NCBI GenBank assembly: GCA_021234535.1
Contig: CM037842.1
Location: 5,545,315-5,609,314 of the forward strand
From: Stichopus chloronotus
Taxonomy: Eukaryota > Echinodermata > Holothuroidea > Aspidochirotida > Stichopodidae
Length of the DNA stretch: 64,000 nucleotides
Direction: 5' to 3'
Of the stretch, positions 39,201 through 47,181 are shown piece after piece. Numbering within the stretch: the stretch's first letter is position 1; every line of letters starts with the position of its first letter. The notes below the pieces were generated by a model that was given only the letters and a program-made list of their open reading frames with translations, did no database searches and was not told the DNA's origin. Position numbers and translations under genes: made by a program.

Positions 39201-42200
39201 GACCAAAAATGAATGTTAATGCTCCTTGTTAGTGTAATGATGTCATGGTGAAATGCAATACATTTGAAACATTGTCAGAGAGTATGAAAAGTACCTTTAT
39301 GACATTGAGGATAAAGCAATATCTTAGCAGAAATCATGTTATCTACAATGTCGTTAAACGTCTCCTCCAAGAGAGGTAAGAGAAAATGACAAGAGAGCAT
39401 CCAATATTTTCACAGTAGACTTAAATTTCGAAATAAATTTTTTAGCTGCATTCAACGTCAATTTATCCTTTACTCCTTCACATTTTATTTCAGTCTCTCC
39501 TCTTCGATAAAAATGAACTGTCGAATGAAGCATGGAGTCTGAAATAAATGGCAGTAGATTCATCAATGTAGTTTCCGTTGCTCTATATCTTTCTGCCCAT
39601 TTTCAGTTTCAGTCACTTTTATGATATCGTTTGAACACAAGTCTCCTTCCTGAATAGGTGTCAGGATATTAGGTTGCCTCTTGATAACCTTTAATTCAGC
39701 CAGTATGGTTCTGAACATAGTTTTCATTATCTTTGGATTTTCTTTCGTATCTTTGACTGACTCCAATAACTTGTTACTGGTGTGGTCATAATCATCTGAC
39801 AATTCAAACAAACTGAAATTGCCCAGAATCTTTATCAGGATGAGAGGTCGAGCTAGGGGGATGGCATGGATTAACCTCGGAGGAGCTTGGTGTTGCTTTG
39901 TGTGTCTGTTCCGGAGAGTCAGAGGACATTGGTGAGGCAGACTAAATCAATTCAACTCTGCCAATTGCAGAAGTCTTTCTTGGGAGGGAATTACTAAGAG
40001 AAGAAACGTCTCATCTAGTTTCAAATACCCTTGAGGGGACAACCAGTTATCTTGGTGTTAGGGGTGTTTCATCAGGAGTCTTTCTGTTCCTGGAGCAGTG
40101 GTTCCCCACTGCTTGGACTCACTGAACCCATAATTTGTAAATGCTATCTTGTGGTACCCACAAAAAAAAATAAGGAACCAACCCAATACTCATTTAACCC
40201 TAAAAATAAGTTTATAAAAATATCTCAAGTACAAGAAGAGAAACGATTGCCTGGTTTATACATTGACCTCAATTTTAATTCCCTCTTCTCAGCTCGTACA
40301 AGAAGCCCAATGCCAACCAAAGGTATTCACCAATCTCAACCTCAGACTAAAGTACTCTACTTCACAGAGAGAACGGTAACTCCGTTCATGACCTCCATAC
40401 CAAAAAGGTGAGCTCCTAGTCATCCCCAAGGATGTTATAACTGTTAGCTATTCACTTTCTATTCCCATCTCTATTTTCCATCGTTCCCTTAACCTCTATC
40501 CTGTGCGACATTGACTGCCATAGCAACCTTTTATTAGTAAATCTGTCATTCTGTATTCATGTTTGACATTTTTCATGTGGGAAAATGTTGCAGTGTTTTT
40601 GCTTAACTATATACTATGATTCTGATGCAATGACTTGTCCGTCGGAAGCATTGATGCTTGCAGGAAAAAATGAGAAAAGAAAGAGATGCTTTTAGTGTGG
40701 TTTCTGAAATTAAGTTTATGTGAGCAACGATGGATGCCTTGCTCATTCACAGTTACATGAAACAAAATTTCCAGTGACTTCAACTTTTTTGTTTTCTGTT
40801 TTACCTTACTTGGGTATATGTGGACAAAATGTTTAGAAGAAACAATGGTCTGTTCACTATGATTGTAATATGTCTTAAATACTCATTCAATGTAATAATC
40901 ATGTGTCCATGCAGTTTGTTCGTTTTTTTGGTTTTGTCCGAAGGTTTTGAATTTCTCAGAGCAATTCATTGAGCATGCAATGTAAACAATGCAATGAAGT
41001 TATCCATTCATCCGTTTCTTATCTGAGTTTGCCTCGTTCATCATAGGGTTAATTGATCATTCTTATACTTATGTATTTTTTTCTCTGACTGGGCATGAGT
41101 TGTGGCTCATTGTTATTAGTTCCTTTGTTGTTTTTATCTGAGGCAGCTGCCTGTTGTTGGAGTCAGTTGTACTGGTTTATACATCATCTTATAGTGTTCT
41201 CTGTATGTTGTCAATCTGTTTTCATCATCCAAAGGTTTGATCTGATTACTCTTAAAGCTGGAATATGATCAGTTGAAAATTTGTCAGCGAAAGTCAGATT
41301 GCTTGAAGTATGTCGTAGCCACTACAAAATATTATGCGCTATTTTTGCATAGATGAATATTCATATCCATTCCCAATTGGTCTGTTCGATTTCAAGTAAC
41401 AGTGATTGATTGATTGCTATAGGTTTTTGAAGAGTCTGAATTTTGTAGGGCCAACCAAAATATTGAGACAATTTCATTTTCAAATATCTGGAAGGTGAGT
41501 GCACCGTTCTCTTTCAGATTATGTGGCGGTAATCTCTTCCCCACTTTCTCTTCCGTGAAACAGTGATGAATGACAAAAGAAGATGACCAGACAAATACCA
41601 GTGCGACTCATATTTCAGCTTTTATGGCCTTAAAGAGCATATTTAATAAATAAATACATGTTTCCCTAATCCGTCTTGTAGATCTACAATTTGGGTAAAT
41701 TACTCTGAGGGTCTTTATTAAGAGTACATGTGATAGCTTGAATAGACCAATTATATGTTTTATCTCTCTTTGTCATCTGCAGATTGGGTGAGGTTACTCT
41801 CAGAGACTTTAAGAGCATCTTTGACAAGGAAGGAGAGTACAGATACCATTTCAAGGCGTTAGATCCTGAATTTGGAACAGTCAAAGAAGAGGTGAGATGA
41901 TGTCACTGCCATTGAGGTATTTTAAATGGCAATAAATCAGGTACCTGACGGTACTTGTTACTCTAACCGCTGTGATGTCTCAAAAATTCATCTGTTGCAG
42001 TCAAGATGTCATCTGTGAGAGCGGTAAAATCAGATTATATAACAGCCACAATGGTTCTAATCTCCTTTCGTACCATCAGTGTGTTTGTTGTGGTTGTGCT
42101 GGCAATGCACTTATTACCCCCAAATTGTCTCCATTTGTTCTTTAATCATACATTACATCACCTCAGGCATGGTCTGTTGGACTGCTGATGACATTTGTCA

Positions 42201-43367
42201 GAGTAGTCCCACCAAATAAGTGACCTCCATTTGTTGTTCTTCAATCATTCATCTTGATCCAATTGTCTGTTGCAGTCATGATGGCATCTGTCAGAGCAGT
42301 GAACTCAGAGATACTAGCCACAACCCATTTAAGCTACTCTCTTACCATCGATGTGTGTGTGTTGTGGTTTGTTAGGCTATGCACTTACTACCTCCAGTAA
42401 CCTTCATTTGCCCTACAGTCATGCATTCTGCCATCGCAGACTATTTTCTGTCGCATTCTGGGAGACATTTGTCAGAGTTAGTTAATTCACTCCACATCCC
42501 ACTGCACCTCGTCTTCTCCTGCATTCAATGCATAAGTCACATTGTTGCTCATGTTGTAAGTAATGCACAGACTACTTCAAATAGTTACCATCTGTTTTAT
42601 CTTTATAAATTGTGTTTCCACGGAGATGGTCTGTTGTAATCAGGATGACTTCCTCTCAGAGTAGTACAGCTACATCATGTAATGTGATAGCCATATTCCA
42701 CTAGGTCCTGCCATCACTTTATACATTCCTGTTCATGCTCTTTCACAGATTATCTGTTTGTGATCAGCATGACCTTCCTCAGAGCTGTAATGTCAGGTTA
42801 CTCACTAATATAAAACACCAACTCCTCTCTCTCTCTGTTATATCTGATCAGTAGTAGCTTCATAGGATCATTCCAGTATTATAATTAGTTCTCTTCTTCT
42901 TTGTAGCTGTCTATTGCTGTTATCACAAATTATGGAATCAATTGTGAAAGAGTACAAAAGTATGTAGGGCTTGCAGCTGTGTTTTACCCAAAGATCTTTC
43001 AGAGCCATACATACCCCTTTCCTTCTTCATTGGTGTATGCTTGAAGATACATTCCGGCTGGATTCTACTTTCAATTGTGCAATCATTCCATGGATGCGTG
43101 CATGAAGGTGGATTCTGTTTTGGGTCATATTATGTACATACGATGACAGTTATCTTTACGGTACAAGTTTGTGAATATCCTCACAATTACTTTGGAATCA
43201 GCCAAACTCATTGATCTTGTTTGCTGGTGTGCCATTTATCGGAGCAGATCCATAATTTTGATTTTTGTCGTTAAAATGTTCTTTCTCTTCAGGTTGTTGA
43301 TGATGATGACATACTGCCGGGATGGGAGGGTAAGATCGTCGGATGGGTCGAAGAAGACAACGGCTGA
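15173..43367 (+). CDS. DIXDC1: Dixin (DIX domain containing protein), complete coding gene of 18 exons
   Basis: Eighteen exons join without a frame break into 2,187 coding bases (728 residues plus stop); human dixin is of similar length (about 680). Order: short N-terminus (1-26); calponin-homology domain (about 27-135, with [16 protein letters not shown] and the block ending [10 protein letters not shown]); Ala/Ser/Pro-rich linker; low-complexity segments; Gln/Glu-rich coiled coil (about 300-540); a conserved leucine-patterned block around [10 protein letters not shown]; and a C-terminal DIX domain (about 648-728, with [14 protein letters not shown] and [18 protein letters not shown]). Known for the family: dixin promotes Wnt/beta-catenin signalling by DIX-DIX head-to-tail polymerisation with Dishevelled and Axin, and binds actin and gamma-tubulin. 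The ATG at 15173 is preceded by an in-frame TGA at 15152-15154. Untranslated 5' exons and alternative promoters (known for vertebrate dixin) were not located. Extra alternative exons in the two long introns cannot be excluded. Confidence 0.95.
15725..15854 (+). CDS. DIXDC1: Dixin coding exon 2 (CH domain, first part)
   Basis: Encodes [19 protein letters not shown] through [14 protein letters not shown], the start of the calponin-homology fold that contacts actin in this family. Acceptor aaatag, donor gtaagt; phase 0 in, phase 1 out. Confidence 0.95.
16478..16603 (+). CDS. DIXDC1: Dixin coding exon 3 (CH domain, middle)
   Basis: Encodes [20 protein letters not shown] through the block ending [10 protein letters not shown], well matched to the dixin CH domain. 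Acceptor ctctag, donor gtgaga; phase 1 in, phase 1 out. Confidence 0.95.
17598..17871 (+). CDS. DIXDC1: Dixin coding exon 4 (end of CH domain and Ala-rich linker)
   Basis: Encodes [20 protein letters not shown], which closes the CH domain, then a Thr/Ser/Pro-rich stretch and an Ala-rich segment ([20 protein letters not shown]). Noticeably GC-richer than its surroundings. Acceptor gataag, donor gtgagt; phase 1 in, phase 2 out. Confidence 0.9.
17872..21778 (+). other. DIXDC1: Dixin intron 4
   Basis: 3.9 kb of AT-rich sequence. It contains scattered AAAGTATGAA words (20921-21120) and a LINE-like 3' tail (21165-21202). No further coding exon was supported, although the length leaves room for alternative exons. 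Confidence 0.7.
21165..21202 (+). mobile_element. 3' tail of a non-LTR element (LINE- or SINE-like)
   Basis: The sequence CCCCTGTGGGGTTCAATAAA followed by gttgatcttatcttatg is typical of the 3' end of CR1/L2/RTE-type elements, which close with short ATCTT-like repeats. The body of the element upstream was not identified. Confidence 0.5.
21779..21859 (+). CDS. DIXDC1: Dixin coding exon 5 (linker)
   Basis: Encodes [20 protein letters not shown] and seven more residues, a basic Ser/Tyr/Arg-rich linker. A strong tract ends ttttctag; donor gtaccc is weak. Phase 2 in and 2 out agree with both neighbours. This exon could be alternative: removing it keeps the frame (81 bases). Confidence 0.75.
25147..25396. 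mobile_element. Possible small MITE with TTAAAGGGA ends
   Basis: Perfect 9-bp inverted ends, TTAAAGGGA at 25147-25155 and TCCCTTTAA at 25388-25396, bound 250 bp of non-coding AT-rich sequence. No clear target duplication; a single copy in the window. Confidence 0.4.
26646..26715. repeat. ~20-bp tandem repeat, three units
   Basis: Three copies of a unit containing CAGTCAGAACAT(TTA), spaced by short GTAC-containing linkers. Confidence 0.85.
27935..28071 (+). CDS. DIXDC1: Dixin coding exon 6 (Ser/Thr-rich linker)
   Basis: Encodes [20 protein letters not shown] then a Pro/Arg-rich segment ending TSDSDQ. Acceptor tctcattag, donor gtatgt; phase 2 in, phase 1 out. The composition suggests a disordered, phosphorylatable linker. 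Confidence 0.85.
28760..29400 (-). mobile_element. LINE remnant (reverse transcriptase C-terminal part), minus strand
   Basis: Minus-strand translations show a reverse-transcriptase fragment with the motif NKYLGLWI (about 29280-29310). After further sequence comes a C-terminal region rich in conserved LINE-type positions ([20 protein letters not shown], then [20 protein letters not shown]). An in-frame stop and frame changes separate the two parts, so it is non-functional. The clade (Jockey/CR1-like) is a guess. It lies antisense in dixin intron 6. Confidence 0.65.
29518..29660 (+). CDS. DIXDC1: Dixin coding exon 7 (entry to the coiled coil)
   Basis: Encodes [20 protein letters not shown] followed by [20 protein letters not shown] and a leucine-rich heptad run ending LLLQLQEL. 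Acceptor cttttag, donor gtaatg; phase 1 in, phase 0 out. Confidence 0.9.
30413..30505 (+). CDS. DIXDC1: Dixin coding exon 8 (acidic segment)
   Basis: Encodes [20 protein letters not shown] and eleven more residues. Acceptor tgtggcag, donor gtaaga; phase 0 in and out (93 bases). Confidence 0.85.
31788..31892 (+). CDS. DIXDC1: Dixin coding exon 9 (coiled coil)
   Basis: Encodes [20 protein letters not shown] and 15 more residues in heptad pattern. Acceptor tttgcag, donor gtaatg; phase 0 in and out (105 bases). Confidence 0.9.
32410..32514 (+). CDS. DIXDC1: Dixin coding exon 10 (coiled coil)
   Basis: Encodes [20 protein letters not shown] and the rest of a coiled-coil block ending EAEC. Acceptor ccaatag, donor gtgagt; phase 0 in and out (105 bases, the same length as the previous exon). 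Confidence 0.9.
33110..33256 (+). CDS. DIXDC1: Dixin coding exon 11 (Gln-rich coiled coil)
   Basis: Encodes [20 protein letters not shown], then a Gln-rich run ([20 protein letters not shown]) ending SFK. Acceptor cattttag, donor gtttgt; phase 0 in and out (147 bases). Decayed copies of its last ~50 bases plus intron lie just downstream (33339-33575). Confidence 0.9.
33339..33575 (+). repeat. Decayed tandem copies of the 3' end of dixin exon 11
   Basis: Two blocks after the real exon end repeat its last ~50 bases and the adjoining intron in decayed form: 33339-33420 (ACAAATAGAAGCTC, then AGCAATTGCAGGAACT, then GGTTTGTAATAT) and 33495-33575 (CACAGCAATTACAGGAACTT, then AACTCATTTAAGATTTG). The real exon reads ACACAGCAATTACAAGAACT. 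Both copies have lost the frame or the donor site, so they are not alternative exons. Confidence 0.75.
33598..33609 (+). promoter_or_regulatory. Pol III B-box-like sequence of a SINE fragment
   Basis: GATTCAAATCCC matches the tRNA B-box consensus GWTCRANNC with an extra base at the second position. No complete tRNA fold surrounds it, so it is probably a truncated tRNA-derived SINE. Confidence 0.35.
33655..33730. repeat. ATTATTCATT minisatellite
   Basis: Repeated ATTATTCATT/GCTATTCATT units, bounded on both sides by near-copies of TTCCCTATGTAGTTATT. Confidence 0.8.
33929..34150 (+). mobile_element. tRNA-derived SINE-like element in dixin intron 11
   Basis: The head (33929-33998) resembles a tRNA gene: an A-box-like D arm (GGTTAACTCGGTGGGTACAG), an anticodon-arm-like segment, then a B-box-like GGTTCCAATTG about 35 bases later. 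A tRNA-unrelated body follows. The stems are imperfect, so it is not a functional tRNA gene. The 3' limit is approximate. Confidence 0.5.
34618..34910 (+). repeat. Further decayed copy of the exon-11 repeat unit
   Basis: Contains TATGTAATATGTCAGTGGTG, like the intron part of the 33339-33480 copy, and later AGATAACGAATATCCCCTAC, similar to its downstream AGATAACAAATACTATGAGG. It appears to be another unit of the same tandem series, separated by the SINE-containing insertion. Confidence 0.5.
35037..35150 (+). CDS. DIXDC1: Dixin coding exon 12 (coiled coil)
   Basis: Encodes [20 protein letters not shown] and a second coiled-coil block ending RLDRVNYAE. Acceptor ttttgcag, donor gtaatt; phase 0 in and out (114 bases). 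Confidence 0.9.
35418..35501 (+). CDS. DIXDC1: Dixin coding exon 13 (end of coiled coil)
   Basis: Encodes [20 protein letters not shown] and eight more residues. Acceptor tttttcag, donor gtaaat; phase 0 in and out (84 bases). Confidence 0.9.
35819..35847. repeat. Perfect 13-bp inverted repeat with 3-base loop
   Basis: ATATCAGGTAATT, then TCT, then the exact reverse complement AATTACCTGATAT, in dixin intron 13. Confidence 0.95.
36723..36875 (+). CDS. DIXDC1: Dixin coding exon 14 (conserved helical block before DIX)
   Basis: Encodes [20 protein letters not shown] and a block with [18 protein letters not shown], which corresponds to the conserved helical block ahead of the DIX domain in vertebrate dixin. 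Acceptor catcacag, donor gtaagt; phase 0 in and out (153 bases). Confidence 0.92.
37250..38150. repeat. CAC/CAT-rich tandem repeat field with ~200-bp higher-order period
   Basis: Almost pure CAC, CAT and CAA trinucleotides. Within it a unit marked by TTATTGATCTAATC recurs at 37522, 37718 and 37918, giving periods of about 196 and 200 bp, and a degenerate fourth end (TAATCTATTTTATAT) lies near 38142. A second marker, TTAATATCCATGGTTATCA, occurs at about 37438 and 38050. ORFs across it are low-complexity Thr/Ile/Ser-rich or Asp/Gly-rich artefacts. The field ends directly before dixin exon 15. Confidence 0.9.
38180..38297 (+). CDS. DIXDC1: Dixin coding exon 15 (Gly/Arg/Pro linker before DIX)
   Basis: Encodes [20 protein letters not shown] and a further basic, Pro-rich segment. 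Acceptor ttttcacag lies immediately after the CAC/CAT repeat field of the intron; donor gtgagt. Phase 0 in, phase 1 out. Confidence 0.85.
39354..39929 (-). pseudogene. Broken antisense ORF set of unknown origin in dixin intron 15
   Basis: On the minus strand an ATG at 39929 opens a Ser/Pro-rich frame ([20 protein letters not shown]) that breaks after about 40 codons. The reading continues in a second frame ([20 protein letters not shown] onward to a stop at 39563) and then in a third ([20 protein letters not shown] and on, to a TAA at 39354). All three segments have coding-like, charged composition, suggesting a frameshifted relic of about 190 codons: either a processed pseudogene or a transposon-borne ORF. 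No family was recognised and no poly-A tail was seen. Confidence 0.45.
40293..40407 (+). CDS. DIXDC1: Dixin coding exon 16 (start of DIX domain)
   Basis: Encodes [18 protein letters not shown] then [20 protein letters not shown], the first strands of the DIX domain. Acceptor cttctcag, donor gtgagc; phase 1 in, phase 2 out. Confidence 0.95.
41255..41621. mobile_element. MITE with AAGCTGGAATA termini, copy 2
   Basis: Begins AAGCTGGAATATGATCAG and ends CATATTTCAGCTT, flanked by TTA on both sides (41252-41254 and 41622-41624), a possible 3-bp target duplication. Interior blocks match the copy at 12973-13322 in order. It lies in dixin intron 16. Confidence 0.7.
41783..41891 (+). CDS. DIXDC1: Dixin coding exon 17 (DIX domain core)
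   Basis: Encodes [20 protein letters not shown] and [16 protein letters not shown], the DIX core. Acceptor tctgcag, donor gtgaga; phase 2 in, phase 0 out. Confidence 0.96.
41990..42800. repeat. Irregular repeat array in dixin intron 17
   Basis: A ~45-bp motif close to GTCTGTTGCAGTCATGATGG plus CATCTGTCAGAGCAGTGAA recurs in the same orientation at about 41993, 42173, 42267, 42437, 42627 and 42750. The best pair (41993 and 42267) also shares about 170 bases of following sequence, for a period near 274. Confidence 0.75.
43293..43367 (+). CDS. DIXDC1: Dixin coding exon 18 (end of DIX domain, stop)
   Basis: Encodes [20 protein letters not shown] and EDNG, then TGA at 43365-43367. The acidic Asp run and the GWEGKIV strand are the usual DIX C-terminus. 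Acceptor ctcttcag; phase 0 in. Confidence 0.95.
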   Translation, partial: VVDDDDILPGWEGKIVGWVEEDNG

Positions 43368-43947
43368 AGAGTGAACTCTCTCCTGCCTCTCGTCATCCTA
43401 TCTGTGACTGAGGGGCATTGAACGTAAAGCTCTTCGCTGTGCAGCTTGAGTGTGATGTGAATTCTCATGGTGGATTTGTCGAAGTGTCAGCAGAAAAATT
43501 AGAAGTGCAATGTACTGCTTAAGCAAGGGTCTGTAGTTCTTTTGGGTATTATGAGAAGACATTGATTTTTGGCAAAAAAAGGAAGAACTTCATGGTACAA
43601 TGCTTTACCAAGCCTCCCCTTCTGTAAAACTTTTCAGTACTTGGAAACAATCATATTTCACTGAGAGGATGGGATAGGTGATAGATGAAGGATGAGGAAG
43701 GAATAACTACATCTTCTTCCCGAGGGTCATCTTTCTCCTCCCGCCCCCTCTTCATGTATCCTCCAGCTGTATCTTCTACCAACGGTTACGTCTCTCCTAC
43801 CACCAGTTACCTTTGTGAGAGTCATTGTTGTGCTATTTGTATATGTGTGCTTTCAATTGAATGTCTCTTCAAAACCTCCCTGTCGTGTTAACAGTCACCT
43901 CTCCCGCGCTGCAGAAATCCAACGATATATCATCTAATAAAAATAAA
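43368..43947 (+). other. DIXDC1: Probable dixin 3' UTR with two AATAAA signals
   Basis: From the stop codon onward no further gene begins. Overlapping poly-A signals AATAAA lie at 43936-43941 and 43942-43947, about 570 bases after the stop, a plausible 3' UTR length. The end could also lie further downstream. Confidence 0.5.
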
Positions 43948-44578
43948 TTGGTCACCCAAAGACTTCTGGTGCGGTCTTCTTTGAAATCATGCCAGACGTA
44001 CCAATGGCATGAGCCAAAATCCTCCTGGAAGAAGGGACGGAAATAATCAATAATAGCTGGTATCGTAGCGAGGACGGTTTTGAAAATCTTGGTTTCAATT
44101 CAGTGCTGGCATTTTTATTTTATGTCATGAACCCTATAAGTGTCATATTTAGATTGAGTTATAATCATTGGTATAATGAGACTGGAGTTATCATGTATCA
44201 GTCTTGGTGCTAGTACTGATACTGTGACCAATCCTGCGGATTCCTCAACAAGAAACAACCGTATCGTGCTGTAACTTTGAAAGGAACAAGTTGTAAACAT
44301 TCACCCACTTCTCCAGTGTCATCACAGATATTTTTAGCTCAAAAAGGTGTCTTGAACGGTAGCAGTAGTTCATTTTATTTACCATGTCTTTCGTTTTTTG
44401 TTTTTTTTTCATGTCAGGATGTAGGTACTGATGGTGGAAAAAAAATATCTCAAAGAAAGTGTAAATTGCTTTAATTGTTGAACTTGGCTGAAGGTTTCCT
44501 TGAAAATTCTTCCCAAGCGTACTGTATTTGCATGTGAGAAGGAAATCCTCTAGGGTTTTAGAACATGCCTCTTTGTGA

Positions 44579-44735
44579 TGGGGAGGTAATATATGCGTCT
44601 GGGGTTTTGGTGCGGAGGTAATACATTCCTCTAAGTTTTGTGGTGAGGAGGTCATAGATCCCTCTGTGTGGGTGAGGATGTCATACATACCTCTGTGTTT
44701 ATTTAGTCATAGATAATGCTCTGTTTGGGGAACTA
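44579..44735. repeat. ~32-bp degenerate minisatellite
   Basis: Four to five units of the form GAGGAGGTCATACATNCCTC followed by TGTGTTTTGGT-like sequence, on the plus strand, shortly after the dixin stop. Confidence 0.8.
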
Positions 44736-45527
44736 CTTTGAGATTACTGTACATGTTTGAATTCAAGTTTAAAGATGTATGTTGTCAGTTAATTACTTTT
44801 ATGATTTTTTTTTTTTGTGTGTGTTTTTGTGCCTTCAAGGCTCTGTGTGTTCAGCAATGACCTCCTACCAAGTGAACCTCAAAAAATAGCTCCTACTGGA
44901 CTTAATTTTTAAACAAATTGATAAATTTTGTACCCAATCTCTGCTCAAAAGAGTCACTTGAAGACCACTTAGAGTACTATCAAAGAGAGACTCATACAGG
45001 AGGTTTGCTTATGTTAGATGTTAAGTCTCTCCCCCATTTTGTTAGAACAGCTGTTCATTTACATAATGTCAGTGATCTTTGGAGTTTTCTTGCTTGCCCA
45101 GTTGTCTCGGTAAATTTTTCACATATTTCAGATGAGGCTGATGTAAAGAATGTGATTGATGTACGCCAATGGTGGAGAATTACTTGCGGGACTCTGCTGT
45201 GAATTGATAATAATTAATAATATTCATAAGTTTGTACAGATAAATCAATCCATCTTTGGACAAATCTGAAGTGTGCTCCTCAGCTACCTCTTGTAGTATT
45301 TTTTTAGAAATGGATTTGTCTCTCAATAGTTTATTCCATTGGTAAGGTGATGTTTGGGAACATTCATGTCTGGATAAAAGCCAACCAGGAAAGACAGCAG
45401 GCCATTACTCTGGTGTTTAGACATTTGAATAGAATGTGCCTTATACTATGTGGATCACATAACATATAGTTAAGGTAGTCACCTATGCCAGCATGCTGTG
45501 TCACATTTGTCAATGTACACAAGGTGT

Positions 45528-45545
45528 GGGGGGGGGGGGGGGGGG
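45528..45545. repeat. Poly-G run of 18
   Basis: Uninterrupted G run on the plus strand, in a locally GC-rich patch that also holds the 16-bp repeat. Confidence 0.95.
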
Positions 45546-45701
45546 AACGGGAGGACCATGCCCCTCCTCCCATCAGCAGTTTTTGAGGGTGGTATCGGAA
45601 GAGTGCAAGGCCCCTTCGGATCTCGGAAGATCGATGTCTGGAGATCCAGGGGGTATCTTTTTCCAAGTACTTTGTGACTCACACCATACCAACCCACAGT
45701 T

Positions 45702-45789
45702 GTGCCAACCGACTGTGGTGCCAACTGACACTGGTGCCAACCGGTGCTGGTGCCAATCAGTGCTGGTGCCAGCTGGTGCTGGTGGCAAG
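45702..45789. repeat. 16-bp minisatellite, five units plus a partial
   Basis: Units GTGCCAACCGACTGTG, GTGCCAACTGACACTG, GTGCCAACCGGTGCTG, GTGCCAATCAGTGCTG and GTGCCAGCTGGTGCTG lie head to tail, followed by a partial unit. Confidence 0.95.
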
Positions 45790-47156
45790 CTTAGTCTTCC
45801 CATATATTTTAATTTTAGATATCATGTAAGTGATGATGGGTGCCACTAAAGTCCTCCCACACCCACCCACCCACATGAAGGATGTACCCCTGCCGCCGCT
45901 GAATGTTTGCCACTTTTGCTAGTGTATTTTAAGCATTGATGTTTTAAACGGCTTTTAAACTTGTAACTCTCTTTTCGGTCATTCTCGTCAGTAAAAACAC
46001 AAATTCAAAAAGAAGCATCATTGTTATTTGCGCATAGAACATTCAAGTCTTGTAGTAGTACTTACCTCCCAACATGTGTAAGTATAAGGTCTGGAATTAT
46101 TGATTGTCTAGTATGTAACAAAGTGTAGCACAGTAGAAAAAAAAGAAAAATCTGTGTGCAATTTCTTACTTTGAAGCACAAGCAAGATAATTTACGTGCA
46201 TCAGAATGCTTGTGGCAGTGGTAAAATCATATTGTCCATATAAGGAGAAATAATCCTATCTGTTAATTAGTTAATATTATCAATATGATGATCTACTTGT
46301 TTATAATGAAGTCCTTTGTTCTCTGACGAAAATTTCAATGTAGGTGTTGGGCAAACTCAGTCAATGTTGACTTGCTGGTTACCATGGTGATGCATGCTCT
46401 AATGTATGTGGTGGATATTCATCTTATTACTATTTGATTGTTAATGCCAATATATGCAAATGAATTAAAAATTAACGATAATAAAAGATCACCTGCACAA
46501 TTCACAGCCTCATTGTTTCTAATATAACAGGAAAAAAAGAATGAATTTTGAAACCTCAAAAAGCATAAACTGAAGCCTGTAGCCTTTTGTAATTGCCAAA
46601 ACAATTGGTTCAATATTGTTGGTCTCTCACCAAGTTGTGAAATATGATATGAGTACCCATTAATGCTATTATGATATTTTAACCATGTTAAAAATGTGCA
46701 TTGTAAACTGAAAATGCAGAAGCTGTTAATGCCCCCAAAGTGAAGCATAAGCAACCTTGTATTTTGATCTCTTCAAATGGTCAAAGCTTATTCCCTTTTA
46801 TTTATAGTACCCTCATCCACACAAACTGTTTACATGCAGCATTTGTTTTGGTACTCAAATTCGATAGGCTTTTTCCGTTTCTTGTTTTAGGTAAATCAAG
46901 TCCAACATTTTTCTTTTATTGGCAGCAAAGGGTAAAATCTTTACTGCATCCGTATTCATGTAAATTGAAAATGCACAGTTGTAGGTATGTATAGATTTTA
47001 AAAACTGCAGGTGATAGCAAAGTAAGGATTTGAATATTCATATAATTTAAATGATGTATAAGTTGAATATGCATTAGAAGTTTAATATGCATTATTATTC
47101 TGCATAATATTGTCTGTAACCAATAATGCAAAGGTTTAACTAATGTATTAATATAT

Positions 47157-47181
47157 GTGTGTCTGTGTGTGTGTGTGTGTT
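47157..47181. repeat. GT microsatellite
   Basis: Imperfect GT run with one CT interruption. Confidence 0.9.

Noticed and set aside
40096..40292. CAGTGGTTCCCCACTGCTTGG, resembling the end of a hAT-type element
   Set aside because: No matching inverted end or target duplication was found before exon 16. Too weak to list as an element.
44918..45202. 94-codon plus-strand ORF downstream of dixin
   Set aside because: Some protein-like patches, but no acceptor, no domain and no partner exon. Possibly chance.
46419..46754. 111-codon minus-strand ORF
   Set aside because: Hydrophobic, Phe/Ser-rich composition expected from AT-rich DNA; no splice context.
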